Shown here piece after piece: positions 13,849 through 34,142 of a stretch of DNA of 64,000 bases. The notes under the pieces are model-generated. The model was not told the origin of the DNA and searched no databases. It saw only the letters and a list, made by a program, of their open reading frames with translations. The stretch comes from Amoebidium appalachense (taxonomy: Eukaryota > Ichthyosporea). Position 1 is the stretch's first letter, and every line of letters begins with the position of its first letter. The stretch is taken from NCBI GenBank assembly GCA_963693365.1, contig CAVNZM010000005.1:5704001-5768000 (forward strand). The letters are read 5' to 3'. The translations under genes were made by a program, and so were the position numbers.

Positions 13849-14879
13849 TGTGTGTGTGTGCGTGTGTGCGTGTGTACGTGTGTGCGTGTGTGCGTGTGTG
13901 CGTATGTGCGTGCGTGTGTATGTGCGTGCGTGTGTATGTGCGTGCGTGTGTGTGCGTACGTGCGTGCGGCGGCGTGCGTGCGAGCGTGCGTGCGTGCGTA
14001 CGATGGTGTGCATGCGTGCGAACGTGGTTAAACACATCTCCTTATGGTTGAAGACGTAAACGCAAGGCTTTGATTAATCGGAATCCCCAGTAGATACAAA
14101 ACGAGTTGATATCTTTTGATTTTGTTTCCACATCAGAGAAGGCAAATGGGGAGGGAGTGGGAACCATTATTTTCTTTATGTGTGTGGTGGTGGTGGTAGT
14201 GGTGGTTGTGAGAGAGGTTGGGGGGGGAGGGGGGGAAGGGGGGGGGGGGGGGGGGGGGGGGATTGCATTACAGAGTACGAAGTAAGTTTTCACAAGGGAA
14301 AACACGATGCAAATGCTGCAGAAAAGGTGCACATTGCATAGAAGAGGGGTGGCAGGAGACGGAGGGAGAGGGGGGGGGGGGGGGGGGGGGGGTATTAAAC
14401 TTTCACAAGGATCGTTTAAAAAATCACTGTTATTGTTTTGGTTAACAGTCTTGTAGTGTCCAGGTGCCGTGTGACCCGTTATCTTCATGTTTTCATTCAT
14501 ACATACAGATTTACGATACTCGGAACCAACAAAATCTTCTATTAAAACTTCGCTGCATGCATGAATGATTCGAGAAATTTAGAGGAACACAGCACATAAG
14601 TGGTTACATCAACCAGCAAGGGCACTTTCAATAATACTAATCGAAGTTCAACACGTATCGGTTGGGTACGTTCTTTAAAAAGACAATATATTACATCTTT
14701 AAAGATATTTCTATTCACAAGTACCGCCCAGGTCCCCTATTATGGTGCTCCCTCTCCCTTCTGACTAATAACATCCTGTTAAATAAAATAAAGATCAAAG
14801 AAGTACGTCTTCTTCTTTCTTGACTGTACCGTTTGAATCAAAGCACTTGTAATAAATAAGAAGCTCATGGTGGCTATAA
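11938..14879. other. Intergenic repeats and unique DNA
   Basis: C runs lie at 12019-12052 and 12421-12442 and G-rich DNA at 12080-12155. A (CA)n tract with CG steps occupies 12735-12888. A G run (about 13819-13848) leads into GT/GC-rich sequence to about 14025, and further G runs lie near 14240-14260 and 14370-14392. 12900-13640 and 14400-14879 are unique with no recognised gene. Confidence 0.5.
13595..13700. promoter_or_regulatory. CRE/E-box cluster with (CGG)n, gene not identified
   Basis: TGACGTCA lies near 13601-13608 and CGACGTCACGTG near 13641-13652 (a CRE core fused to a CACGTG E-box). These are followed by a (CGG)8-9 tract at about 13671-13696. The combination looks like a promoter. 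No coding exon could be tied to it. Confidence 0.3.
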
Positions 14880-15154
14880 TTAGGCCTGCTTGTCGTGGTG
14901 CTGCTCGACAAACAGCATGTAGAGGAATGTGCCGATGGGGCCGCCAACCAATGGGCCAACGATGGGAACCCAGAAGTAGTAGTTGCTGGCAGTGAACACC
15001 TGGGGGGAGGGCCGGAGAGAAGGGTAAGAATTCTGCATTTGGGAGGTTTTTTGGTTTTTTTAGGAAATATCTAACGTCAAATAGTTGGTACTAATTGCCT
15101 TATTTTTTTTATTTCTTTTACGGCGTGTGTGCGATATGGGGGGGGGGGGAGGCG

Positions 15155-15210
<56 letters not shown>

Positions 15211-15811
15211 TCTAAATGTTGGAAGGAGGGCTAGGCAGAGAGACGAGTAGCAGCGAGAAATGGGCTTTAGGGGGGGGGGGGGGGGGGGGAGGGGGGGAGG
15301 GGGGGTGAATGGAAAATTTACCTGGGTGCCCCAGCCGGCAATCAGAGTAAACAGGCGGGGACCAAAGTCACGAGCGGGGTTGATGGCATATCCGGCCTGG
15401 ATACCGTAAGTTTGACCAATCACAACGACCAGAAGGGCTACGGCAAATGGGCCCTGTGTGCTGCTCAGACCAACGTTCTTGGAGTCGCCGATGGAAATAA
15501 TTCCGGCCATAAGAAGAGCCGTACCGACTACCTGGTCCCAGAACGCACCGGCGTTGGAGAGCCAGGGCTTGGGGTAGGTGGCAAAGATACCGGCGGTAGC
15601 CATGGTACTGTTGGGGGGGGGGGGGGGGGGGGGGGATTATGGTAAGAATTTGTGAAAGCGAGTAATTAATATTTGTTGCTGCTTTCTTTATTGGGTTTAT
15701 TGCTAATGATGAAGTCCATTCGGAAAGAAGTGTTACAAGAGTGAGAATTTGGAACATACCACAAGAGCAAAAAAAAAGACAGAAGGGAAAAGAAGTTTTT
15801 TTTTTTTTTTT

Positions 15812-15850
<39 letters not shown>

Positions 15851-15929
15851 ATGCACGCACGTGCGTTTGTGCGGGTGCGGGTGCCTTTTTTTTTTTTGGG
15901 GGGGGGGGGGGGGGTTGGGGGAGGGGGGG

Positions 15930-15972
<43 letters not shown>

Positions 15973-16925
15973 TTCTTACCGGTCGGGGTCGAGTGCGTTG
16001 AACCCCTGCAGGTATGTGCTATAGATGACCGCCGCAGCCATAAACGCACCAAAAGTCTGGGCCAGGGAGTATGGGATGACCTTGCGCCAGGGGAAACCCT
16101 TAAAGCACGCGAGAGAGAACGTCACGGCCGGGTTAAGGTGTGCGCCGGAGATTTTCGCGGAAGCAAGGATACCAAAAAGCACAGCCAGACCCCAAGCAAT
16201 GTTGATGCTCAACCACCCACCGCCTGGGATGGGGTCGCAGGCCTTCCCCGGCGCACACGCCGTGTTAAGGAGACCGTTTCCTAGCACGACGTTTGCGACC
16301 ACACCGTCACCAAACATAATCAGAATGAAGGTGCCCCAAAACTCAGCCGAACATTCCCTCCAAAGACCCGTCAGGCAGAACCTTTCGGGAATCCAAGGGA
16401 TGGGCCGGGGGCCGTCTGGGATAGCCATATCGCTGATGCCGCGGTCTGGTTCACTGCTTGATGCTTCGCCCATCTGTGGATTTGGCGTGATCTCGTCAGC
16501 GTCAAATGTGTGTGTGTGCGCCATGAGTACGCTTCCTGTGGAGTCTACACAGGCACATTTTCCCTTTAGGGTTTGCTTTTCGGCTTCAAAGGAAATGTTG
16601 CATGAACAACCGGCATCATTCAAATTTGTCTCCATTTTGGTTTTTTGGCAACGTGTGCCTGCCTGCACACATACGCGTGTGGGCTACTAAAAAGGTAAAA
16701 AGAACTCTCCTATTGTCTTGTGCTAGGTACAGCACTATTCAATGCTGGTGTACTACGTTGAATGAATGGGTGTGAAGAGAAAGGGGTTTTCGTCATGTGA
16801 AAACGATAATAAGCAGTCTAATTTGAGTAAAATAGAGGGGGGGTGCAATGAAATACCTGAACAAATTTCTTGCTCATGGGGTCGTCGTGAAGCGACACGG
16901 ACACGAGTGTTGAGTCCTGGGCCAT
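14880..16925 (-). CDS. Aquaglyceroporin 1 (GLP-type MIP channel)
   Basis: Exons from 5': 16857-16925 (ATG 16925, AAAATGG Kozak context, 23 codons, GTATTT donor; probable); 15980-16683 (acceptor uncertain, 16683 or 16662); 15322-15607; 14880-14999 (TAA). Junction phases fit: 0 after the first exon, 2 after ALDPD, 0 after AGWGTQ. Starting instead at the in-frame ATG 16635 gives 353 residues. The protein is a six-helix major intrinsic protein with both pore loops: GAHLNPAVT (about residues 165-173) and [13 protein letters not shown] (about 291-303). The Asp after the second NPA marks the glycerol-conducting subfamily. A soluble N-terminus of about 90 residues precedes helix 1. Expected role: facilitated diffusion of glycerol and small polyols across the plasma membrane. 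Introns are almost pure poly(C) on the sense strand. It is paralogous to the gene at 19687-23739. Confidence 0.9.
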
Positions 16926-17039
16926 TTTTCAGGGGGGCTTTTGGCGCCGATAATAAAAACGTGAGACGGAGGCTCCAATCGTTAGCTGTGATCCAAATGA
17001 GTTCAAGTCAAATCTGATGCCGGAATGGCTGGATGCCAC

Positions 17040-17074
17040 GCTTTATATACTCTTTAGTGGAGGCGTTGACCAAT
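17040..17074 (-). promoter_or_regulatory. TATA box and CCAAT box of aquaglyceroporin 1
   Basis: On the minus strand 17040-17051 reads GAGTATATAAAG, a canonical TATA box about 115 bases upstream of the ATG at 16925. A CCAAT pentamer lies at 17070-17074. This spacing favours 16925 over 16635 as the translation start. Confidence 0.55.
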
Positions 17075-17941
17075 CAAAGAAGTGTACTCGAATGCATATA
17101 GAAGGCAAGGTCTATGCGCATGTAAGGTTGCAAATGCGGGGTTCAAGTGGCTCTCTTAACCCTCAGTATTACAATAAAATAACAAATGTACATCATTAAA
17201 ACTTTTAAGACCGTTTCTAAACATTTTCGTTGCTATTGTTTAATAATAATAGTTCTATCTGGCAGACTCATAATCATGGGCTAAAGTCGTGAGGAGCACT
17301 GGCCGCGGCTGATTGGCTGATATCTTGCACCAAGCAGACGGTGTTTCCATTGGCTGCCCAGACTTGGCAGGATTCTATTGGCCTCGCAGTGCTTGCTGCG
17401 AATGGAATGTGGCCGAAGAGCATCTTCTACCAATAGCTAACCGGTTTCTACGGGTTTTGCATTCTTTAGTGTACACACGAGGATCACGTTTAGGTTTGCG
17501 GCCCAACGGGCCGTGGTAGATCCGGGATCCCGCCGGAAGCACAAGAGTTATCGGTGTACAGTTACGGAAAATTGAACGAATTAACTTACAACTCTAAGCA
17601 GGAGTTAAAGAGGTGGAATGCGTATCGTTTGTGTGTGTGCCATAAATGGCTTTGATCAGGTCCTGGCTCCTGAAAGTGCCGTAGCCTGCTTGAAGCCTCC
17701 GACTTCTCGCGACTCTCAAACATCAGCCAATCAATAACTGCCAGTGCTCTTTGTACATAGCACCATTTGATTGGTGACGTACGCACCCACAGTGGCTCAT
17801 GAAGCATCCAATTATAACGGAATACGGCTAGAACAACGCCCTCTTGAAGCCACTTGAGTTTGACAGTGTGCGGGCACCATCAGACCGTCCGCCGTTCCAT
17901 TTTCTGTAGCGCACGGCGCTACAAAGAAGAGGGAGAATTCG
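17075..17941. other. Unique intergenic DNA with CCAAT clusters
   Basis: CCAAT/ATTGG boxes lie at 17312, 17349, 17377 and 17430 (four within 125 bases) and again at 17727 and 17770. No exon is evident between them. They may be promoter DNA shared between aquaglyceroporin 1 and a plus-strand unit near 17.94 kb. Confidence 0.4.
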
Positions 17942-18193
17942 ATGGGAAACGAAGTCAGTAGAATCTTTCACAACAGCGATATCATCATTATGGCGTGCAG
18001 GAGCCTAATGCCTAGCCTCCGTGCAAAGCCCGCTGGCTGGCTTCCAAAACGTGCACAATTGTGGCAGAAATCTTGTGTTCTTCTGTTGGTGTTCTGCCGG
18101 TACATGGCCACAGATAGCACAAAACCCCATACCCTCAGCGTGACGCCAGTCTCAGAAGTCACATGGCCCCGTCATCTCGGGATCATGACGTGA
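17942..18193 (+). CDS. Possible small gene or first exon with myristoylation motif
   Basis: The frame begins MGNEVSR, which is compatible with the N-myristoylation consensus (Gly2, Ser6, basic residue 7). It runs 83 codons without a recognised domain. A CCAAT pair at 17727-17774 lies about 170-215 bases upstream. The later residues do not look strongly protein-like, so a first exon with an unrecognised splice site, or no gene at all, are both possible. Confidence 0.22.
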   Translation: MGNEVSRIFHNSDIIIMACRSLMPSLRAKPAGWLPKRAQLWQKSCVLLLVFCRYMATDSTKPHTLSVTPVSEVTWPRHLGIMT

Positions 18194-18479
18194 TTCGTGT
18201 ACACGTTTTGTTCCCAGCAGGGGGTGCACGCTGTACAGCAGAGAACAAGTACGCTTTGGCGGCTTGTGCAGCTTGGGCCCAAGACCTTGGTCCGCTGCAT
18301 GCACGTACCACGCGTGGCTAGCTAGGCCGATAGGTGTACATGTGCATCCCATTGCGTGCGTGGGCGTCCGCATAGGGTATTCGAGGTAGCCAGCCGGGAT
18401 ATAGTCTAACCCCACTACAATATGTGTTTCTGTTATTCACGTCTAAGTGTTGATCATGGTAATATGCCACCAGGGCCGG

Positions 18480-18755
18480 GGGGGAGATCTAGGGGGGGGG
18501 GGGGGGGGGGGGACTGTTGAGGGTGGGGCGTTATGCATTGCATCAGCATTTATATGAATTATTCACGTGCGTGTTCAGCAGTTACGGGCACAGCCTCCCC
18601 CCCACCCCCCGCCCATCTTCCCCCCCCCGGGCCCTCCCGCCCCATCTTCTCTCTCTTGAAAATTTAAAGATGTGTGTGGATCTTGTTTTACGGCTTACGC
18701 ATACCGTGGATGTGAGTGCGCACGTTTGTTGTAAACAGTGTGTGTGTGTGTGTAC

Positions 18756-18853
<98 letters not shown>

Positions 18854-19190
18854 TTGTGTGTGTGTGTGTGTGCCACGGCGTGTATACGATGTACACCACA
18901 GCAATACGTGGTGCCCCCGCGCCCCCCCCCCCCCCCCCCCCCCCCCCCCGGACCCCCTGCACCTTGACTCACCCCCCACTCCCTCCTCCCCGCTCCCTCC
19001 CCCCCCCCCCCCCCCTCTTCCCTTCCCCCCGACCCCCCATATCCGGCAATGTGGGGCTGAATTCGATACATGTATTCATGTATACATATGAAGTGATAAA
19101 GAATGGATGCCATGTGCATATGTGTGTGAATATTAGGCATGCAGTTGCAAGCAAATCCGGTGTAAATACGTTTACCTCACAAACGTAGTG
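18480..19190. repeat. G run, (GT)n tract and C runs
   Basis: A G run lies at 18491-18512 and (GT)n at about 18739-18850. C-rich runs follow at 18920-18949, then C-rich DNA at about 19000-19036. The unique 3' part (19040-19190) has no gene. Confidence 0.85.
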
Positions 19191-19686
19191 TTGTTATGTT
19201 GTGCATCAAAAGTTTCCCAGACTGCCGCGTCATGCGGGTCATGCATGTGTTCCTGTATCACTGAAACCGCTGAATATAGTGGCCATAGACCAGAGAGATT
19301 GACTCTGGTAATTCTGCATTTGATTCATACTGCACACATGGCTGACGGTATACACAGCAAATTTTTCTTCGATTGTTACGTTGTGGAGTTGCATGTAGAC
19401 ATTATGCTTGGTAGTTCAGTTATTCATCGATTACATGCGTGCATTGATCGGTTCTCTCCGTATGATCAAGTTATCTATCTAGTGTATTGTATGTTTAAGT
19501 TTTCCCCCTCAGACACGAACTATAGCATCGAGTTCCCACTTCTTCCAGATGGGTTCACCTCTGTACGTATGTTACTAAAAGGTTCGGTGACAACCTCAGC
19601 ATTCGTGCGTGCCTACATATTTTTTGCGGGCCGCTATGTACGTGCGTAGCTTATAATTTCCTCAGTTCTGTTGTCAATAGAGACCA
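19191..19686. other. Unique DNA downstream of aquaglyceroporin 2
   Basis: An open plus-strand frame spans it but has no family resemblance. It abuts the stop of the minus-strand channel, so 3' UTR is the likelier reading. Confidence 0.4.
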
Positions 19687-20899
19687 CTACAGCTGTGCAG
19701 CAGGATGGTGCTGCTCCACAAACAGCAGGTAGAGGAAGCCACCAATTGGACCACCAATGCAGGGCGCAACCACTGGAATCCACGCCCAGTAGTTGCCTGC
19801 AGTGAACACCTGTCCAAAGCAACACGTGTTAAGAAAGCGAAAAAATACCATACGATAGTCCTACTGCCTGAGCGGAATGCTCTATACCCCCCCTCCTCCC
19901 CCCTTCCCCCCCCCCCGCACCCCATCCCCCTCCCTCTCAATCTTCTCGCCTAGGTCGACTTTGCATTCCAATCGAAATCCAACACCCGTCTTTGAAAGAA
20001 AGACAAACGGAAGGGACCATGGGGGAAGGGACGAGGGATGGGGGGAGCGGGGGTGGGGGGGAGTGGGGAAGGGGGGCATAAACAACGAGAAATCTGCGCG
20101 CAAACCACAAACCAGGCTCAATTTCCTTTGGTGTACCGACATCCTTAATGCCTCTCCCCTCCTCCACTCCCTCCTTCAACCCACCACCACCACACGCACA
20201 CACACATACTACCCGTTCCCCCATCTCCCCCCCCCCCCCCCCCCCCCCCCCCCCCGCCCCCCGCCCATTGCCGCCCAAACAACTGTGTCTCGTTCCCTCC
20301 TATGATCGGCTGTATGCCCGTGTACTCTATTGTCTTGTCAGGCTTCTAAATTCCCAGTTAACCCCCCCCCCCCCCCCCCCCCCAAAACCCTTTTCCCCCC
20401 TAGTGCTGCCGAAGCTATCTCAGTCCTAAAGGAAATCCATCCCACACCACCTCAACCCCACGTGTGCTGCATATCGTTTGCCCTAAACAAAAGCTCGTTC
20501 TTAGCTTTACCCAACCAAGAAAGTTGTTGAGGAAGGGTGAGGGAAAGGGGTACATAGGCAAAGTGTCTGAAGGCAAGATATGCCTGCTGGGGGAAAGCAC
20601 AACACTAGAAGCACACGGGCTGGGGGAGGGAGCCCAAAAAGAACCAGATAATTGCACTTGCTGGTGATTCTCTTGTGCGTGTGTATGGGCGGAGGAAGGG
20701 GGGGGGGGGGGGGGGGGAGGGATAGACCACTTATGTGTTTGCCCCCCCCCCCCCCCCCCCTCCCCCCTTGTGTGTGTGTTCTTGTGTGTGTGTGTATGGA
20801 AGGAAAAGGGGGGGGGGGGGGGGGGAGGGGGTGGGGGGGGGGGAGGGGGGGGGGGGATAGACCACCCACGTGTTTGCCCCCACACCCTCCCCCCTCCCC

Positions 20900-20931
<32 letters not shown>

Positions 20932-21898
20932 AGAAAGGAAAGAAAGAAAAAGGCTGTGTTGAGACAGAATATATCACAGGTTCTCTCTATTCACACACCC
21001 GGGGGGAGGGGGTGAGGGGGAGGGGGTGAGGGGGGGGGAAGGGAGGGGGGTTAAAAGTGGGAAGAGTTCGATGCAAAACCTACCTGAGTACCCCATCCTG
21101 CAACAAGAGTGAACAGACGAGGGCCAAGATCACGTGCTGGGTTGATGGCATAGCCGGTGTTGACTCCAAAGGCAGCCCCGATCACGACGACAAGCAGGGC
21201 AACAGCGAATGGTCCCATCTGGGGGCTGAGGCCTACGTTGCGCGCGTCGCCAATGGCAAAGATGCCGGCAAGGAGCAACGCAGTCCCCACCACCTATGTT
21301 TGTATGTATAATACTGGATTAATGATACAGCCTACTAACCCAATGCAACATCACCCGGGTACCATAATCCCCCCCCCCCTCTCCCCCCCCCCCCCCCCCC
21401 CCCCCCCCACACACACACACAAAAGAAAGCATTTCTAACTCCTCCCTGTTGCCCTTTCTCCCTCACCAAACGCAGCGGTGTACTTTTGCTTTCCCCCCCC
21501 CCCCCCCCCCCCCCCCCTCCCTCCCTCAGCGGCTCCCCCTTCTCTCTATTCGCACCTAATCTAATGTTCTTTTTCCCTATGTAAGCAACAAGCAAAACGG
21601 GGTTGCTGGCGTGCATTATGGGTGCTTCACCTGATCCCAGAACCCCCCAAGTACCGACATCCAGGCCTTGGGGTAGGTGGCGAAGATGCCTGCAGTCGCC
21701 ATGGTCCTGCAGGCAAGCCCCAAAGCAAATAAGTTGTCTGGTCTTTAAGATTGATAGGGCTTAAATAACAGTTCTTCCAATTTACTTAGCCAAGCCTTGA
21801 CATGTGTAGAAAGCTAGTGCAAACTGAGCCGTACAAACGAATCTTAATGAACCAAGGTCACTTGCTCCCTCTTTCTCTTTCACTTTTTCGTTATAGAA

Positions 21899-21931
<33 letters not shown>

Positions 21932-23739
21932 CCCTTCCCACCCCCTCGGGGGGCTCTCTAATATCCCTCCCCCCCATCCATCCCCGTCCCCCAAAAATAC
22001 TAATAAAAAATAAGTGCACACACCCACCTGCACAAACCACACCCACCTGCACAAACCACACCCACCTGCACAAACCACACCCACCTGCACAAACATAGAC
22101 AATCAAACACACCACCACTCTAGCCTATCCCCCCCTTCCCCCCCTCCTTTCCCCAGCGTCCCTCCTTCTCAATCTCCTCCCCCCCCCCCCCCCCCCTCCC
22201 CCCGGCCCTGTCCAAACTCACAGCGCCCCTTCCTCTCGAGCTTCCCCCCACCACCCCCCCACCCCCTCCCCCGGCCCTATCCAAACTCACACACTCACAA
22301 AGACACTGAAAGTAGCACTTTTCCCTCTCAGACTCGAGACTACACACCTGTTGGGATCCAGCTGGTTGAAAGCATCCAGGTACACACTGTAGATGACGGC
22401 TGCAGCCACAAATGCACCTGCAGTCTGCGCCAGAACGTAAGGCAGCACCTTTCTCCAAGGAAAGCCCTTCCAGATGGCCAAGGTGAGGGTCACGGCTGGG
22501 TTGAGATGCGCACCAGAGGGCTTGGCAGAGACAATCACACCGAATAGCACAGCAAGACCCCAGGCAATGTTGATAGACAGGTTGTTTCCGGCAGGTGTTG
22601 GGTCACAGGAGGAGTCAGGTGCACAGCTGCGGAGAAGGCTGTTTCCGAGAACCACCTTAGGAATAGAGAGTGTGAGTATGCTACCATTAGATGTATACCC
22701 TGGATGATCGCTGCACCCTGCCTGAAGTGAGGTCACGACTTATATCTATGTAGTGTGGTTCGGGATTAGACTTAAGGTTTGTACTGGAAAGTCCGAGCCA
22801 CCACTGGAGATGAATTTTTGGTTCGGGGCTGGGCAACTTTACCAATTGCAATAGATATTGTTGTCACTATGGTGCACCAGCTCGTGGCTTTTGATTCACG
22901 GTGTTTATGGAACTGTAAGCAAGCACCTCTTATCACATCTTTTCCTACCTGTGCAACAACGCCGTCGCCAAAAAGAATCAGAATGAAGGTCCCAAAGAAC
23001 TCAGCAGCTGCCTCCCTTGTCAGCCCCCGGAGGACAGGAACACGGCGGAGAGGCCTCTTCGCTGCTGCCCGGGTTGGGCTGTTCTCTCGGTCTTCATAGT
23101 TGAGCTCCGTGATTGTTGTATTGGCCAAGCTCTGAGGATATTTGTTACCCAGTGTTAGCTATATCGCTAAAAACGACAAGACCTTTAGTCGGTTTACTTT
23201 GTGCTGATCCGTGTGCACCTCATCGCTAACTAGAGTGCAGCCCAAGGGGCGTTGCTAGTTGAGGTCAACGAAACCTGCCTCCACCACCTATGTGCTAACA
23301 CGTTTTGTTGCATTCGTTCTATATGGAATAGTATCGGGCAAGCGCTTGTAGAGCAAACAAGCACCAAGCACACGATTGTTCCCACCCGGACCTGAGAGCC
23401 TAGAATACTATGGCAGCAACGATTCAATCGACACCGACAATTCACTTGAACAAGATTTTGCAAGCTACGATCATCACCAGAGCATACGTTAGGAAACTAG
23501 AGAATGCAACTTACATAGTCAGACACCTCCTGTCGTGCACGGTTTGCTGATGAGCTGGATGCAATAGCCCTCTGTGTGGCACCCAACTTGCCTTTACCGT
23601 TTACGAACTCGTCTTCCGCCTCGATGTTCAAAGTGGCGTATTGTGCTGTCTCTCTCTCGTCAACCATGTGGTCCATCATATGTTGCTTGTGTTTAGCGCT
23701 GGCGGGTGAGGGAAGGGGTGAGTTGCCTCCGTCTGCCAT
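19687..23739 (-). CDS. Aquaglyceroporin 2 (GLP-type MIP channel)
   Basis: Six exons: 23515-23739 (ATG, 75 codons), 22949-23131, 22348-22655, 21631-21706, 21084-21293 and 19687-19809 (TAG). All sites are GT..AG. Phases match: 0, 0, 2, 0, 0. Together they give 374 residues. Pore motifs are GAHLNPAVT (NPA about 188-190) and [13 protein letters not shown] (NPA about 315-317), with the Asp diagnostic of glycerol channels. The final helix ends in the [21 protein letters not shown] segment. The N-terminus is about 110 residues, hydrophilic, with no domain I recognise. Intron positions after LDPN(R) and GWGTQ coincide with those in the neighbouring paralogue. Introns after GVVAQ and FWDQ are extra. 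Expected role: glycerol uptake or efflux at a membrane. A TATATATA stretch at 23904-23912 and an inverted CCAAT box at 24048-24052 lie upstream. Confidence 0.93.
19830..21050. repeat. Low-complexity last intron of aquaglyceroporin 2
   Basis: Runs of C (20230-20255, 20361-20383, 20743-20760, 20900-20920), runs of G (20699-20717, 20810-20856) and a C-to-A run junction at about 20920-20931. Two near-identical G-run/GATAGACCAC/C-run blocks at about 20695-20760 and 20810-20920 look like a local duplication. Confidence 0.8.
22024..22094. repeat. 19-bp minisatellite, four copies
   Basis: The core CCACCTGCACAAAC starts at 22024, 22043, 22062 and 22081, an exact 19-base period. Each unit contains a CACCTG E-box. 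It lies in the aquaglyceroporin 2 intron between exons 3 and 4. Confidence 0.9.
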
Positions 23740-25130
23740 TCTGTTGTCCTTTGAACGCTGGTTCTAGTTAGCTTGAATATACTTGAGTACTTTTTTGGAA
23801 GAGAAAGTAGGTCTAGGTGTTCACTAGATCTCTTTCCATATAGGGGCTGCTGGTGATCATTTAGGCATCACAATCAGAGCGCTGTGGTCAAGTTTCGTCT
23901 CGGTATATATATCGTAGTGGACGTAGAAAGGTAAGAGTCGTTCTACAAATCCTTCGCCCCCTGGTTTTGTCCGCTGCTTGAGTCAAGGTCGCTGAGGAGC
24001 TCCCACACGATACGACGATAGCAGATTTGGGTGAGTCACAGTTGTCTATTGGCAATTATAAGGAGGGCACGGAGATCGTCAGAAGCTCTCAACAAGGTGT
24101 CGAGAGATGATCTTAGATGTCTTCTTTTTTAAAGCTTGTTTTCGACTTCTTTTCTCTTCTCTACTTTCTGGGAAGACTGCAAAGTAGACTGCCGCTGAGG
24201 GTGTCACATGCGAAACTGACAGATGCTGGCCAGATTCGCTCTCCCTGCTGCTGGAGCGGGGTAAACAAAGCAAGGACAGAGTCACTCCAGCATGGTCTTA
24301 GACGTTAGCGCTTCAATGAGGAATATATGGAAGCTTGACCAATGTATATATATATTATATTTGATTTATATTAAGCTGTTCTGTTTATCAATAATAAGTG
24401 GTGTGTGGATATTGATTTTATAGCTAGGCTAGAAGGAAGACGTTAGCCTCTTCCCTGAAGGCTCACATAGATTTTCCATATTGTTTACACTACTCTGAGG
24501 TATGTGGAGGGCTTATCAGGCACGTCTTGGCGCCCGAAACAACCCTGAACTGGTGAGTTTCGATCTCTCTAGCTCCAGAATCTTCACGTGAGAATTCTAA
24601 ACGTAGGTTTTAAAGCCCAGCTTATAGTAAAATCTCTAAATAAATAATGCATGTAAGGATTGGTTAACAACATCAAAAACGTGTAGGCTATAACTTTTAT
24701 CAGGATTGAACTTGTAAACAGACTTTTTTCTTTTGATTGGCCGATAGATCTGGACCTTTGGAAAATTACCACAAATAGCAGAAGTGCAATTCTCCACAAA
24801 CTGTCTCTTGGGGGGTTGACGAATCTGCCTTCAAAGGTTGACAAATTGTTTACTTACATAAAATGTATAAGTCCTTGAAGTTCAACACTTATATATTTCA
24901 TATTTATATATTTTTGATTTATTGTAATTACAGTTTTTTCTTATGTACTTTATCAAACAAAAGAATGAATCTCATTACGGAAAAAAGTTCTTTTTGAGGC
25001 AAACAATCTTCACAACTGGGAAGTTGTGGGTGTACAAGCACCCCAATAGGAATGATCGTTTTCAATGAATTCAATTGGATCGCAACGCACCACTTCGGTT
25101 CTCACCGTCCCGTCGAACATGTGAAATGTC
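23740..25130. other. Upstream region of aquaglyceroporin 2
   Basis: Unique AT-rich DNA. TATA-like sequence occurs at 23904-23912 and an AT-rich stretch at 24340-24360. An inverted CCAAT box lies at 24048-24052. No further exon is seen. Confidence 0.45.
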
Positions 25131-25139
25131 TCCGACTGT

Positions 25140-29830
<4,691 letters not shown>

Positions 29831-29834
29831 TTTG

Positions 29835-29998
29835 ATTGGCTTTCTGGGCACCAGAGGTACTGGTGTTCCACATTTAATCCATTATGATTGGATGTGATTG
29901 GAGTTGTAATCTACCAATCAAAATAAGCTTTGTCTGATTGGTGCCCCTGGCTGCAATGATAGTTGATTGGATGACATCAACAGATCGGCAACTATAAA
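29835..29998 (+). promoter_or_regulatory. Glycerol kinase promoter: six CCAAT boxes and a TATA box
   Basis: ATTGG/CCAAT pentamers lie at 29835, 29887, 29897, 29914 (direct), 29937 and 29966. TATAAA follows at 29993-29998, 85 bases before the ATG. This is the densest CCAAT array in the window and suggests NF-Y-type activation. Confidence 0.65.
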
Positions 29999-30082
29999 GC
30001 CATAAACCCAGCTTCAAAGTTGGTCAGTGACTAAGTGTAACGGTTACAGGAAAGCGACATTAGCGAACGAAAAAACTGAAAA

Positions 30083-33895
<3,813 letters not shown>

Positions 33896-34142
33896 CCGTT
33901 AGGTTGTGGTAGATTCTTTAAGGTCACTGCTTTTAATGGCTAAATATGGTCGTGTAACTGTGGTTGCGGTGGCAAACAATGGGTAGTAGAGTTTCGTCTT
34001 TTGAAAATTAGGTGATGAATTTGCGCTGGATCGTCTGCCAGATTTTGCGATCGGACACAGCAATCTACCAAGAACCAGAAATGTGTTTTGCATCTTTTTA
34101 AGTCCTTGCACCGAGTTCCTCAAAAGCCTTTTTATTTTAAAT

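Noticed and set aside
15740-16284. Plus-strand frames over the channel exons
   Set aside because: Antisense shadows of aquaglyceroporin 1 and poly(G).
19188-19649. 153-codon plus-strand frame
   Set aside because: No family resemblance or splice or promoter context; overlaps the likely 3' UTR of aquaglyceroporin 2.
22024-22094. CRISPR-like spaced repeats
   Set aside because: Units are contiguous 19-mers without spacers, in a eukaryotic intron.
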